The notes beneath the pieces were generated by a model. It had not been told where the DNA came from, did not search any database, and was given only the letters and a program-made list of their open reading frames with translations. Shown here piece after piece: positions 45,601 through 56,300 of a DNA stretch of 64,000 nt; position 1 is the first letter of the stretch, and each line of letters starts with the position of its first letter. The stretch lies in contig NZ_CP159358.1 of the NCBI RefSeq assembly GCF_040500475.1, forward strand, positions 1,798,001-1,862,000. The letters run 5' to 3'. Both the position numbers and the translations under genes were made by a program. This DNA comes from Bacillus sp. Bos-x628 (GTDB lineage Bacteria; Bacillota; Bacilli; Bacillales; Bacillaceae).

Positions 45601-48600
45601 GTTTCTCGGCAAGAATATTCGCCCGGCTGTTCAGTTCCTCATAAGTCCAGCTTGCGCGGCAGAAGGTCACCGCCTTTTGATGAGGTGTACTGGTTGCTTG
45701 TTGTTCAATCAGGGCATGAATGGTTTGATCTTCTGGAACTTCAAGGATAGGTCCTGACCAATCAGCAATCATTTCCCACTTTTCTTCTTCGGTTAAGATA
45801 GACAGCTTGGATATTGATTGATTTGGCTTTGCAATCATTTCGTCTACAATTTGTTCAAAGTATCGACTCCAGCGTTGAATCGTGTCCTTTTTAAATAGGG
45901 CTGTTGCATACTCAAAACGCAAATTCATTTGACCTTGCACTTCAAATACACCGAGCGTTAAGTCAAATTTTGCGTGTTGGGTTTCCTGCTGTTTTTGGTA
46001 GAGCTTCAATCCCTTGAGTTCAGGTAATGTGAAATCACGATCATCTGTTGTCAGCAAGACACTAAACAATGGATTGCGGGCTGTATCTTTTGGAATTTCT
46101 AATTGAGTAACCAATTCCTCGAACGGGAAGCCTTGATGCTCATAGGCAGATAGGTTACGATCTTTCACCTGCTCGAGCAAGTCTTCCACTGTTTGTTCGA
46201 GCTGTACTTTGTTGCGAAGTGCCAGCGTATTTACAAACATACCTGGAATACGCTCAAGGGCAGCATGTGTACGTCCAGCCGTCACAGCACCTATCACAAT
46301 GTCCGTCTGACCTGTTAGTTTATGAAGGAAAATGGTCAAGGCTGTTTGCATTATCATATTCAAACTCACGCCTTTTTCAGCCATAAGCGATTTAATTCGC
46401 TGTGCCTTATGAGCAGATATCTGTCTATCAACACGATCTCCTTCAAAAGACTGTACAGCAGGACGTGTAAAATCCAGTGGCAGCGCCAAGTCTTCTGGAG
46501 GTTGTGCATATTGCTTCAACCAATACTGTCGATCTTTCTCAAGTGATTTTTTTTGTTTTTCTTCCTGTTGCCATACCGCATAATCTTTGTAATGCAGTAA
46601 GACTGGCGGTAAAGACTTTTTCTCATACAGTTGTGCTAATTCCTGAATGAGCAGACTGCGTGTGACACCATCTGCAATGATGTGGTGCATGTCCATCATG
46701 AACACATATTTCTCATCTGACAGCTTCGCAATTTTCGCTCTCATCAATGGCGCCTGCTGTAAAGAGAAAGGTGTGATAAATTCTTTCACCACGGTCTGCT
46801 CCTGATTTTCTTCTATTTCAACAACCTCTAATGTAAATGGCACACGACGATATACCTTTTGGACAGGTACACCGTCAATTTCCACAAAAGCTGTCCGTAG
46901 GGATTCATGTCTTTCGATTAAAGCTTGAATCGCCTCTTCAAGCTGTTTCACATCAAGATTCCCCTCCATCATGAAGATAGCTGGCATATGGTATGTGACA
47001 GCTTCTGGATGAAGTTGTTGAAGGACATACATACGTTTTTGTGCAGATGAGACAGGGTAGAAATCTTGCCTTTCCGCTGGCTGGATTGTTGTGACCGTTG
47101 AAAGGTCTGCTTCCTCTATATATGCGGCCATTGCCCGAATCGTTGGTTTTTCAAAAAGGACTTTCAGCGGTACATGCTTATTCAGCTTAGCTTGCATCTT
47201 TGAAATCAGCATCATGCCTTTAAGGGAGTGTCCACCCAATTCAAAAAAGTGATCATAAACACCGATATGTTCAATCCCCAGAACATCTGACCAAATGTTA
47301 CAAAGGACGTGTTCAAGCTCTGTTTCTGGATGCGTATGTTCCGCACGGCTCATATGTAGCTCATGTGGCAGCGGCAGAGCTTTTGCATCCACCTTTCCGT
47401 TTCTCGTGAGCGGAATTTCATTCACTTTGACGAAATAGGTGGGCATCATGTAATCTGGCAATATCTCCGAGAGTTTTTCTCTAAACGTCAACGTTCCAAT
47501 CTGTTCAGTTGCGGTATAATATAGCACCAATTCTGGCAAACGAGACAGTTGAACTACTTTGACATACGCCTCTTGAATGGACGTAAGCGCACGTGCAGCA
47601 TACTCGATTTCCTGTTTCTCGATTCGATAGCCGCGAATTTTAACCTGATCATCAACTCTTCCTAGAAACTCAATTTCTCCATTTGAATGCTGTCTGACCA
47701 AATCACCAGTTCGATACATCCGTTCTTTAGGGAAATACGGATTTTGAAGAAAGCGCTCTGCTGTTAATTCAGGCTGATTCAAATATCCTCTAGACACTCC
47801 TTCACCTGATATATACAGCTCTCCCGGTGCTCCATAGGGAACAAGACGTTGTTGGCGATTGAATACTAGTGCTCTTGTGTGAGCGATTGGGCGTCCGATC
47901 ACTGGACGGGCTTTCAAGGCGTCTACCTTATGTGGTGTCACCAGCTTTGCCACTGTACCGATAGTTGTCTCTGTCGGCCCATAATGATTCATGACTGCCA
48001 CGCATGGGTGATGCTTCATAAACGTCTCAACGTCCTCTAGTATGATGGGTTCTCCTCCTAGTACAACCAACCGCAATGCATCAAAGTCATGATTCTTAGA
48101 ATCTGCCATCATATGAAACAATGATGGTGTCATTTTGATATAAGTCAGCTGATGCTCATCAATGAAACGCATCAGCCGCACAGGATCTGTATAGACTTCC
48201 TCACGAGGAATATAGAGTGAACCGCCTGCTTTTAGCATTGGAAAGATACTTGTGTAGCCTAGATCATATGCATAGGAAGAGAGCAGTGCAGTGCGATCGC
48301 ACTCTTGGAGTGATACCTCTTTTGTCAACCAATTGACGTAGTGTGACAAATTACGATGGGTTAACTGCACACCCTTTGGTTTCCCAGTTGTACCCGATGT
48401 GTAAATCACATAAGCAAGTTGATCAACAGATACGTATACGTCTGGCTTGTCCAATGAATGCGGCTGCTGTACCACTTTTTCTACATGTACCACATGAACG
48501 TGTTGTTGATTCTTATACATGTCTAGATAATCCTCATCTGTTACGATCACTCGTGCACCACAATCCTCTAATGTGTAACGAATACGTTCATCAGGAAATG

Positions 48601-51600
48601 CTGGATCAATAGGCACAAATGCGCCTCCTGCCTTCATCACACCGAGCATTGACACGACGAGGTAAACCGAACGATCAAGGATTAGCGCAACGGCGCTTTC
48701 TTTTTTCACTCCTCGAAGAATCAGTTCACTGCTGAGCGCATTTGACATGTTATCGAGTTCACGATATGTCAGCTTCCTTTGATCATCTATGACCGCAATC
48801 GCATCTGGCGTTTCCCTTGCTTGGCGTGAGAACTGCACATGAAATGGCTCATGAATAATCGGTTGCTCTCCTTCCCCTTGATCTAACCGCTCCATTTGCT
48901 CTTGATGATCCAGTATATTTAACAAACCAAGCATCTGATCCGGCTGACTGACCGCCTCACGAATAATAGCAAGAAGATGTTTCCCTAGTAAGCGGACGGT
49001 CTCTTCTTTAAATAGTGCCGTTGCATAGTCAAAGCTCAGCTTTAATTCTCCCTTGCGTTCAAATGCCTCTAAAGACAAATCAAATTTCACTGATTGATGC
49101 TGCACAGCATAAGGCGAAATTTCAAGCTCACCTAGCTTTAAAGCTGGAACCTCCATGTTTTGCATATTAAATGAGACGCTAAAGAGCGGACTTCGGCTAG
49201 TATCACGGTCTAGCGGCAAACGTGCAATGAACTCTTCAAGTGGATAGCTTTGATGTGAGAAAGCATCTAGACTCGTTTGCTTCATTTCTTCGAGAAACTG
49301 TAAAAATGATTTTTCCTGCTCTGGTTTTCCGCGCATCGCAATGGTGTTGATAAACATACCCGGCATATCCTGTATATCAGGATGCGTCCGACCTGCAACA
49401 GGAGAACCAACGATTACATCCTCTTGTCCACTATAGGTCGCAAGCAACACTTGGAAAGCAGATAATAGGAACATATACAATGTGGTATCTGTTTTCTGAA
49501 GTAATTCATGAATGCGCTTAGTTGTTGCTTGATCACAGCCAAACATGACACGTTCCCCAGAGAAATCTCGTTCAATTGGGCGCGGGTAATCTGTTGGCAA
49601 TTGTAGAACCGGCAATTCTCCATCAAATTGCTTAAGCCAATAGGCTTCATGCTCTTTCTGCCTTTGTGTTTCTTGTGCGTTCGAGAGCCAAACCGCATAG
49701 TCTTTATAATGAATGGTCCTTTTTTCAAGCATTTTCCCCTCATAGGCGTTAGCCAAATCTTGAATGTACGTCTTCATGGAAGTGCCATCCGTAATGAGAT
49801 GATGTGCTTCAAGGACAAGAAGATGACGATCTTCTCTTACTTTCAGAAGCTGTGCTCTTAAAAGTGGCGCTTTTGCCAAATCGAATGGTTCTTTACATCT
49901 CGTAATATATGCTTCTGCATTCTCTTCCTTTATTTCAATCATTGAAAGGTCAAAGGATGTGCATTTCTCCACTCTTTGCACAATCTCTCCATCTTTCATA
50001 TGAAAACTTGTTCTAAGAATTTCATGCGTTTGGATCAACTGGTGAAAAGCTGAGTGAAGCCGTTGTCTGTCAAGTGCCCCGTCGAGCGTTAATACGATAG
50101 GAATATGATAGTTGGTACTATCAGGCTCAAGTGTTTGCAAAATGTATAGACGCCGCTGGGCAGGTGACACCGGATAGTCCTCCGCTTTCTTTGCTGGTAA
50201 AATTGGATTCTCCTGCTTTTGTTCATCCTGATCTATATATGCCGCAAGTGAGCGAATTGTTGGCTGCTTAAATATGATTTGAATCGGGACTTCCTTTTGA
50301 AACACTTCTTGAATCTTCGCTGACATCATCATCGCTTTGAGTGAATGTCCACCAGCCTTGAAGAAATGCTCCTCTACCCCAATGTTTTTACCAAGTAATT
50401 CTCCCCAAATATCAGCAAGTGCTTTTTCTGTTTCGGTTTTAGGCAGGCTTGTCTCCAATTGCTCACGCTGCGCTACATCCGGCTTAGGTAATGCTTTTTT
50501 ATCTACCTTTCCGTTTGTAGTAAGAGGAAAAGCGTCTAGCTGCATGACATGATGCGGTATCATATAAGCTGGTAAATCTCTATTTAATAAACTACGAACC
50601 GCTTCTTCGGTCATAGCCCCTGTATAGTAAATGGTCATTTCCTTTTCGTGAGAGGAAGACTCACGTATGAGAACAACAGTATCGTCAATCTCTTTCACTT
50701 GTTGAAGGACTGCTTCAATTTCACCAAGTTCGATACGGAAACCGCGAATTTTCACTTGGTCATCCGCCCGTCCAAGGAATTCAATCTGCCCATCTACTCC
50801 ATATCTAGCCAAATCACCTGTTCGATACAAGCGCCCTCCAGCTCTAAAGGGATTCTCCATGAATGCTTGATTTGTTAAATCAGGCTGATTGAGATATCCT
50901 CTTGATACGCCATCGCCACCAACATAAAGTTCCCCTGGTGCTCCAATTGGCTGAAGCCGCTGAAATTCATCTAAAATATAGGCTGAAGAATGATTGATCG
51001 GCTGACCAATTGGGATGGCGCCGGTTTCATCTCCTCTTACTTCGTAAATCGTTGAGATGGTTGTATTTTCTGTCGGACCATACGCATTCAGTAACATGAG
51101 CTCAGGGTTGGCTTTTTTCACGAGCTCTGCACTTTTAGGATTGATCACATCCCCACCAGTGATCATCTTCTTTAATCCTGTAAACATTTCTGGCCGCTGT
51201 AAACCAAGCTGATTGAATAATCCTGTCGTTAAAAATAGTGCTGTCAGCTCATGCGTTTTGATCAATTGTTCAAATCGATTCATATCGAGTAACGTGTCTC
51301 GGCTGATTGGATAAAGTGTTGCTCCATTTAACAAAGTTGTGAATATCTCAAATGTGATGGCATCGAAGCTCACTGCCCCTGTATGAGCCATACGATCCGA
51401 TGTTTTTAAACCGATTTTCTCCTGAGAGAGCGCTAATCTCACAATATGCTGATGCTCAATTTGGACCCCTTTTGGTCGTCCAGTAGATCCTGACGTGTAC
51501 ATGATATAGGCCAGATGAGAAGGAGATATTTTGACAGTTGATAGCGTTTGTTTCCCCTTAGGTACATGTAACACATTGACAGTCTGTATCCTCTCATGAA

Positions 51601-53317
51601 TTGGCGGCTTTCCGTCAGCATGTAACAAGAGTGAAACGTCGCTATCTTCAAGCATCCACTTAATTCTTTCTTTAGGTTGCGCTGGGTCAATCGGGACGTA
51701 AGCAGCGCCTGCATGCAGGACAGCTAAAATAGCGATGACGGCATCTGCTGATCGATTCATATAGACAGCAACCGTATCTTTAGGCTTTACACCTTTTTCG
51801 ACAAGGTGGCCAGCTAAACAATAAATATCTTGCCCTAGCTCTTGATATGTGAAAGTGCGCTCTCCTTCGACTAATGCCAGATGGTCAGGGTGTGTCTTTA
51901 TACGCTCCTTGAGCAGCTCTGGGATTGACATGTGCTTTGGATAATCTCGATCAGTCTGATTCCAAGTTTCAATCTGCTGTCTTTCATCTTCTGTGATACA
52001 TGGTACTTCATAAAGACGTACATCTGGGTGATCAATGACCTGTGCCATTAGACTAGTTAGATGCATCGATATATGTGCAATTAAAGACTCTTCGAAAGCC
52101 ATCGCGTTGTATTTGATTTTCAGTGTCCACGTCTTTCCTGGATAGACAAGCAAGTTAAAATCAAAACTCGTTTGTTCAAATCCACCCTTTACATCAATTG
52201 AAAAGCCAAGACGTGCAGACATCGTGTCATCTGACAGCTCCTGATCTAATGGATAATTTTCAAAACCAACTAAATGATTGAATAGTTGCCCTCCAGCAGC
52301 CGTTTTTTGCTGAATGTCATAAAGCGGCACAAAATCATAGTTTTCCGCTTCAAGCGCATGCTGTTGCACCTCTTGAAATAGCTCTCTGAAGGTTTGCTCT
52401 TGATCCAATTTCACCCTGACAGGTATGGTATTGATGAAAAGCCCCGCCATGCGCTCGATTCCAGAAATACTTGGAGGTCTTCCCGATACGACAGTTCCAA
52501 ATGTGACGTCATCAGAAGCATGGTATCTGCCTAAAAGAACCGACCACACGGCTTGGAAAAGGTTCGACGTTGTCACCTGACTGTGTCTTGCCAAATCTTG
52601 AATCGCTTCGACCATCTGTTCATCCCATGTGAACGTCCATTCCTTGTGATCGTATTTTCCGTTTGCATCTTGCTGTTGCAGAAGTTCTTGATGCCGAACA
52701 GCACCAGCTAAACGTTCCTTCCAATAGACTTCAGCTTCATTTTTGTTTTGCTTTCCAAGCCATTGGATATAGTCCGCAAAAGGCTTGCCTTGTGATGTAT
52801 CTGGCGTACGTCCATTTCGATAGGACTCATAATAATGAAACAGTTTTTTCATCATGACACCCATGGACCAACCATCCATGATGATATGATGGTTGCTCCA
52901 AATCAGATGCCAACTTGTTTCATTCAACTGAAAAACAGCGACTTTAAACAAAATATCATTGGTTAAGTGGAATCCTTGCTTCTTCACTTGCTTCTTATAT
53001 TGATCTAATACGTTTTGCTGCCGGTGATGATTTAAGTTCGTTAAATCCTCTGTATACACATCTGCATGACGCTCAGCAAGTACTATTTGACGGGGCTTTT
53101 GTAGTTGCTGATATACGAAAGCTGTACGAAGAATGTCATATGTCCGTATCAGCTCATTTATACTCTTTTCAAAAAGAACGGGGTCAAATTCTCCACTTAG
53201 CCCCAGCTCAAGCTGTGTGAAGTACGAGGAGGAATTGGGATCTAACATGGCATGGTACAGCATACCCTCTTGCATTGGTGTTAAAGGATATACCTTTTGA
53301 ATTTTCTGTTTGCTCAT
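42620..53317 (-). CDS. srfAB: Surfactin-type synthetase SrfAB: three modules, C-A-T x3 plus E
   Basis: 3565 residues, modules 4-6. Module 4: C (HHIIMDGWS, about 140), A (YTSGSTGRPKG, about 605; code DAFFIGATIK, aliphatic), T (Ser about 989). Module 5: C (HHLITDGTS), A (about 1639; code DLTKVGHIGK, the known aspartate code), T (about 2027). Module 6: C (HHIIADGVT), A (about 2675; code DAWFLGNVVK, a known leucine code), T (GGDSIKG, about 3045), E (HHLVIDGVS, LEGHGRED, about 3230), giving D-Leu. The tail ending in TPSDFSATDLEMEE is a donor COM segment. Start ATG 53317 follows GAGGTGG, 19 nt after SrfAA. In B. subtilis the competence gene comS lies in another frame of this gene; no convincing ComS was found here. 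Confidence 0.92.
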   Translation of the reverse strand: MSKQKIQKVYPLTPMQEGMLYHAMLDPNSSSYFTQLELGLSGEFDPVLFEKSINELIRTYDILRTAFVYQQLQKPRQIVLAERHADVYTEDLTNLNHHRQQNVLDQYKKQVKKQGFHLTNDILFKVAVFQLNETSWHLIWSNHHIIMDGWSMGVMMKKLFHYYESYRNGRTPDTSQGKPFADYIQWLGKQNKNEAEVYWKERLAGAVRHQELLQQQDANGKYDHKEWTFTWDEQMVEAIQDLARHSQVTTSNLFQAVWSVLLGRYHASDDVTFGTVVSGRPPSISGIERMAGLFINTIPVRVKLDQEQTFRELFQEVQQHALEAENYDFVPLYDIQQKTAAGGQLFNHLVGFENYPLDQELSDDTMSARLGFSIDVKGGFEQTSFDFNLLVYPGKTWTLKIKYNAMAFEESLIAHISMHLTSLMAQVIDHPDVRLYEVPCITEDERQQIETWNQTDRDYPKHMSIPELLKERIKTHPDHLALVEGERTFTYQELGQDIYCLAGHLVEKGVKPKDTVAVYMNRSADAVIAILAVLHAGAAYVPIDPAQPKERIKWMLEDSDVSLLLHADGKPPIHERIQTVNVLHVPKGKQTLSTVKISPSHLAYIMYTSGSTGRPKGVQIEHQHIVRLALSQEKIGLKTSDRMAHTGAVSFDAITFEIFTTLLNGATLYPISRDTLLDMNRFEQLIKTHELTALFLTTGLFNQLGLQRPEMFTGLKKMITGGDVINPKSAELVKKANPELMLLNAYGPTENTTISTIYEVRGDETGAIPIGQPINHSSAYILDEFQRLQPIGAPGELYVGGDGVSRGYLNQPDLTNQAFMENPFRAGGRLYRTGDLARYGVDGQIEFLGRADDQVKIRGFRIELGEIEAVLQQVKEIDDTVVLIRESSSHEKEMTIYYTGAMTEEAVRSLLNRDLPAYMIPHHVMQLDAFPLTTNGKVDKKALPKPDVAQREQLETSLPKTETEKALADIWGELLGKNIGVEEHFFKAGGHSLKAMMMSAKIQEVFQKEVPIQIIFKQPTIRSLAAYIDQDEQKQENPILPAKKAEDYPVSPAQRRLYILQTLEPDSTNYHIPIVLTLDGALDRQRLHSAFHQLIQTHEILRTSFHMKDGEIVQRVEKCTSFDLSMIEIKEENAEAYITRCKEPFDLAKAPLLRAQLLKVREDRHLLVLEAHHLITDGTSMKTYIQDLANAYEGKMLEKRTIHYKDYAVWLSNAQETQRQKEHEAYWLKQFDGELPVLQLPTDYPRPIERDFSGERVMFGCDQATTKRIHELLQKTDTTLYMFLLSAFQVLLATYSGQEDVIVGSPVAGRTHPDIQDMPGMFINTIAMRGKPEQEKSFLQFLEEMKQTSLDAFSHQSYPLEEFIARLPLDRDTSRSPLFSVSFNMQNMEVPALKLGELEISPYAVQHQSVKFDLSLEAFERKGELKLSFDYATALFKEETVRLLGKHLLAIIREAVSQPDQMLGLLNILDHQEQMERLDQGEGEQPIIHEPFHVQFSRQARETPDAIAVIDDQRKLTYRELDNMSNALSSELILRGVKKESAVALILDRSVYLVVSMLGVMKAGGAFVPIDPAFPDERIRYTLEDCGARVIVTDEDYLDMYKNQQHVHVVHVEKVVQQPHSLDKPDVYVSVDQLAYVIYTSGTTGKPKGVQLTHRNLSHYVNWLTKEVSLQECDRTALLSSYAYDLGYTSIFPMLKAGGSLYIPREEVYTDPVRLMRFIDEHQLTYIKMTPSLFHMMADSKNHDFDALRLVVLGGEPIILEDVETFMKHHPCVAVMNHYGPTETTIGTVAKLVTPHKVDALKARPVIGRPIAHTRALVFNRQQRLVPYGAPGELYISGEGVSRGYLNQPELTAERFLQNPYFPKERMYRTGDLVRQHSNGEIEFLGRVDDQVKIRGYRIEKQEIEYAARALTSIQEAYVKVVQLSRLPELVLYYTATEQIGTLTFREKLSEILPDYMMPTYFVKVNEIPLTRNGKVDAKALPLPHELHMSRAEHTHPETELEHVLCNIWSDVLGIEHIGVYDHFFELGGHSLKGMMLISKMQAKLNKHVPLKVLFEKPTIRAMAAYIEEADLSTVTTIQPAERQDFYPVSSAQKRMYVLQQLHPEAVTYHMPAIFMMEGNLDVKQLEEAIQALIERHESLRTAFVEIDGVPVQKVYRRVPFTLEVVEIEENQEQTVVKEFITPFSLQQAPLMRAKIAKLSDEKYVFMMDMHHIIADGVTRSLLIQELAQLYEKKSLPPVLLHYKDYAVWQQEEKQKKSLEKDRQYWLKQYAQPPEDLALPLDFTRPAVQSFEGDRVDRQISAHKAQRIKSLMAEKGVSLNMIMQTALTIFLHKLTGQTDIVIGAVTAGRTHAALERIPGMFVNTLALRNKVQLEQTVEDLLEQVKDRNLSAYEHQGFPFEELVTQLEIPKDTARNPLFSVLLTTDDRDFTLPELKGLKLYQKQQETQHAKFDLTLGVFEVQGQMNLRFEYATALFKKDTIQRWSRYFEQIVDEMIAKPNQSISKLSILTEEEKWEMIADWSGPILEVPEDQTIHALIEQQATSTPHQKAVTFCRASWTYEELNSRANILAEKLISLGTKPGDRVGILTRPSLEMSAALLGVLKAGAVFVPMDADYPKQRIAYMLEDCGAKVLLIQKDLPVPLPFTGCVLYLEEAFEGEAQDVHVHVKPTDLAYIIYTSGTTGKPKGVMIEHQSLVNLCFWHKNAFEVTSADRTAKYAGFGFDASIWEMFPTWIAGAELHIIDEAIRLDIVKLNTYFNEEGITIAFLPTQLCEQFMTLENDSLRYLLTGGDKLKQVKPVRYTLVNNYGPTENTVVATSGIIEPNQGTLPIGTAIANTRFYIMSSLYDLSPPGVPGELVVAGKGLARGYWHLPEETDQRFVADPFYPGERMYRTGDLVKWTEDGELIYIGRKDHQVKIRGFRIELSEIEAHLLALDSVKEAVVTTVQNAGGQTALAAYVVTDEETSTLQESLKRTLPEYMMPSWIMRLDQLPVTVNGKVDHKALPDPDMEANQTAYEAPRDELETLLCDIWADVLGVNRVGIHDHFFFLGGDSIKGIQMASRLTQKGWKLDMKLLFQHPTIAEIRPYLEEADLMTADQSPVEGEVILTPIQRWFFERKFSNQHHWNLSMMLHAPNGFNLKITKQIMQKLLSHHDALRMVYRNVHGEIMQYNQRELTEPISIVSCNVAKEQDVKTTISTYANEYQRQLNLEKGPLMKIVCFHTENGDHLLIVTHHLVIDGVSCRILLEDFMSLYQQAEQGLTLVLPPKTHSFKEWAEAVERYAQSHTLKSQSEYWAEIERKPFAVLPVDYQVKERTVAESSAVQIQLTELETEHLLTDVHHPYTTEMNDILLCALDLAVGEWSGLSHVHVQLEGHGREDILSGLDVSRTVGWFTSMYPVVLKTKPDQEIADAIKTTKEMLRRVPNKGIGYGILRYLTACLPSEERVNPEISFNYLGQIDQEVRTELFGPSIYDMGRQASPESEAIYKLNLSGLVKNNQFILSCSYCKGEYEEQTIQQLMNLLKEKLTAIIAHCLARHEREFTPSDFSATDLEMEEIDDIFDMLEEKLT
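43947..45768. repeat. 1.8-kb near-identical A-T unit, copy in srfAB module 6
   Basis: Matches 54661-56482 at a constant offset of 10,714 with no gaps; about a dozen single-base differences were seen by eye. It runs from the C-A linker (DWSGPILEVPEDQTI) through the whole A and T domains to the first residues of the E domain (KFSNQHHWN). Flanking C and E domains are clearly diverged, so the similarity stops sharply at both ends. Confidence 0.92.
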
Positions 53318-53336
53318 AGGCCACCTCTTCGTTTGC

Positions 53337-56300
53337 TTAAAATATATCCATCAGCTTTTCGAGTTCATCTATTGTGAGATCATCATCTCCCACGTCACTT
53401 GGTGTGATTTGGGTCTCATCCTGTGACACACAATGAGAAATAAGAGATTTCACATTCGTTTCTAGTAAATCTTTGAACCTCTCCATCGTGCCCTCTTCAA
53501 ATTCAAGTTTGTGATAGGCAATGGTTACACTTAATACACCTTGTTCGATGAAACCAACAATATCTAAGGCATGAGGTTTTTCTGATTCGGGACTCAGTGA
53601 TTGACCTGCATTCCATGAAGATCGTTTCAGCTCTCCCCCACCTATTTGTTCATCAAACTGTCCGAGATAGTTGAAGCTTACCTCTGGTGTGACGTCAAAA
53701 GGGATATCGCCCTTCATTTTGTCAGGCGTTAAGTATTTTAAGATGCCATATCCTACTCCCTTGTTTGGGATGTGTCTCAGTTCCTCTTTTAAATGCTTGA
53801 TTTGATATGAAAGATCGTCTGCATAAGACATATCCAACAGCACAGGATACATGCTTGTAAACCAGCCAATTGTCCGAGACAAATTGAGTTTAGGAAAGAT
53901 TTCCTCTCTTCCATGCCCTTCAAGGTGAATAAAGTGCTTGTCTTCACCTGTCCACTCTTTCATAGATAACCCTAACGCTGTCAGTAAAATATCGTTTACA
54001 TCCGTATGGTAGGCTTCATGTACATCGGTCAAAAGATGTTGCGTCTCATCCTGTGACAATGTAAAATTTATTGTCTGTGCATGCAGCATACGTTGATCTG
54101 TCGTTACATGGTCTTTCTGAAGCGGTTTGACAGGATGCGCAAGAACCTTTTTCCAATAGGTGATTTCCTCTAACAGTTCATCTGACAATGCGTATTCTGT
54201 CAGATGTTGCGCATATTCTTTAAATGAATGTGTTTTATTTGGAAGCGTGAATGTCTCACCACGCTTTGACTGCTCATAAAGAACCATAAAGTCTTCAAGG
54301 AAGATACGCCATGACACCCCATCGATCACAAGGTGGTGAACTGCGATGAATAAATGATCTCCCTGTTCCGTTCGGAAAATAGCAGATTTTACTAATGGTC
54401 CCTCTGTCAAAGATATGCTCGCCTGTACTTCATTTGCTAGCTCTTCTACCTGCTGCATTTGCTGTGATTGCTCCCCATGCACTTCCATTACTTTTACTGT
54501 CACTTCGTTTTCCTGTAGCCCACGATGACGCTGTACAATACTTCCATCGGTAAATGTATACACCAGGCGCAATGCATCATGATGGACGATAAGCTGCTGG
54601 AGCACTTGTCTGGTAACGGCTTCATCCAACCCATTTGGTGCATGGAGCATAATGGATTGGTTCCAGTGATGCTGGTTGCTGAACTTTCGTTCAAAGAACC
54701 AGCGTTGAATCGGTGTAAGGATGACCTCTCCTTCGACTGGTGATTGATCGGCCGTCATCAGATCTGCCTCTTCTAAATATGGGCGGATTTCCGCAATGGT
54801 CGGGTGCTGGAATAACAGTTTCATATCGAGCTTCCAGCCTTTTTGTGTTAACCTGCTCGCCATTTGAATTCCTTTGATCGAATCTCCACCTAGGAAGAAA
54901 AAATGATCATGGATGCCTACTCGATTGACCCCTAAGACATCTGCCCAAATGTCGCAGAGAAGGGTTTCTAATTCGTCCCTTGGCGCTTCATATGCCGTTT
55001 GATTCGCCTCCATATCAGGATCTGGCAAGGCTTTGTGATCGACTTTCCCATTTACCGTTACCGGTAATTGGTCTAAACGCATGATCCATGATGGCATCAT
55101 ATATTCTGGTAATGTTCGTTTTAAGCTTTCTTGCAAGGTGCTCGTTTCTTCATCTGTGACAACGTATGCGGCAAGTGCGGTCTGACCGCCTGCATTTTGA
55201 ACGGTCGTCACCACCGCTTCTTTCACTGAATCAAGTGCGAGTAGGTGGGCTTCAATTTCAGACAACTCAATACGGAATCCGCGAATTTTCACTTGATGGT
55301 CTTTCCTGCCGATATAGATCAGTTCGCCATCCTCTGTCCATTTGACAAGGTCACCTGTTCGGTACATGCGCTCTCCTGGATAAAATGGATCTGCCACAAA
55401 TCGTTGGTCCGTTTCCTCCGGGAGATGCCAATAACCTCTCGCCAGTCCTTTCCCCGCAACGATCAACTCTCCAGGTACGCCTGGCGGCGAGAGATCATAT
55501 AAAGAACTCATGATGTAAAAGCGGGTATTGGCAATCGCTGTTCCGATAGGAAGCGTGCCTTGGTTTGGTTCAATGATACCGCTTGTCGCCACAACGGTAT
55601 TCTCGGTTGGTCCATAGTTATTCACAAGTGTGTAACGGACTGGCTTCACCTGCTTGAGCTTGTCACCGCCTGTGAGTAAATAGCGCAAGGAATCGTTCTC
55701 AAGCGTCATAAATTGCTCACAAAGCTGTGTCGGCAGGAATGCAATGGTGATGCCTTCTTCATTGAAATACGTATTGAGCTTGACAATATCGAGTCGAATG
55801 GCTTCATCAATGATGTGTAGTTCTGCGCCGGAAATCCATGTCGGGAACATCTCCCAAATGGAGGCATCAAAGCCAAAGCCGGCATATTTTGCGGTTCGAT
55901 CTGCACTCGTCACCTCAAAGGCATTTTTGTGCCAGAAACAGAGATTGACAAGTGACTGATGTTCGATCATGACACCTTTCGGCTTTCCAGTCGTACCAGA
56001 TGTGTAAATGATATAAGCGAGATCGGTCGGTTTGACATGGACGTGAACGTCCTGCGCTTCTCCTTCAAACGCCTCTTCCAAATGAAGTACGCAACCTGTG
56101 AACGGCAGTGGAACCGGCAAGTCTTTTTGTATCAAAAGCACCTCTGCCCCGCAGTCCTCCAGCATATATGCAATCCGCTGTTTAGGGTAATCGGCATCCA
56201 TTGGCACAAAGACCGCACCTGCTTTCAGAACGCCAAGTAAAGCGGCTGACATCTCAAGTGATGGACGGGTGAGAATGCCTACCCGATCTCCTGGCTTTGT

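Noticed and set aside
51439..51714. Minus-strand 91-residue ORF inside srfAB as comS
   Set aside because: No resemblance to remembered ComS, no good ribosome site, and it is likely an alternative-frame shadow.
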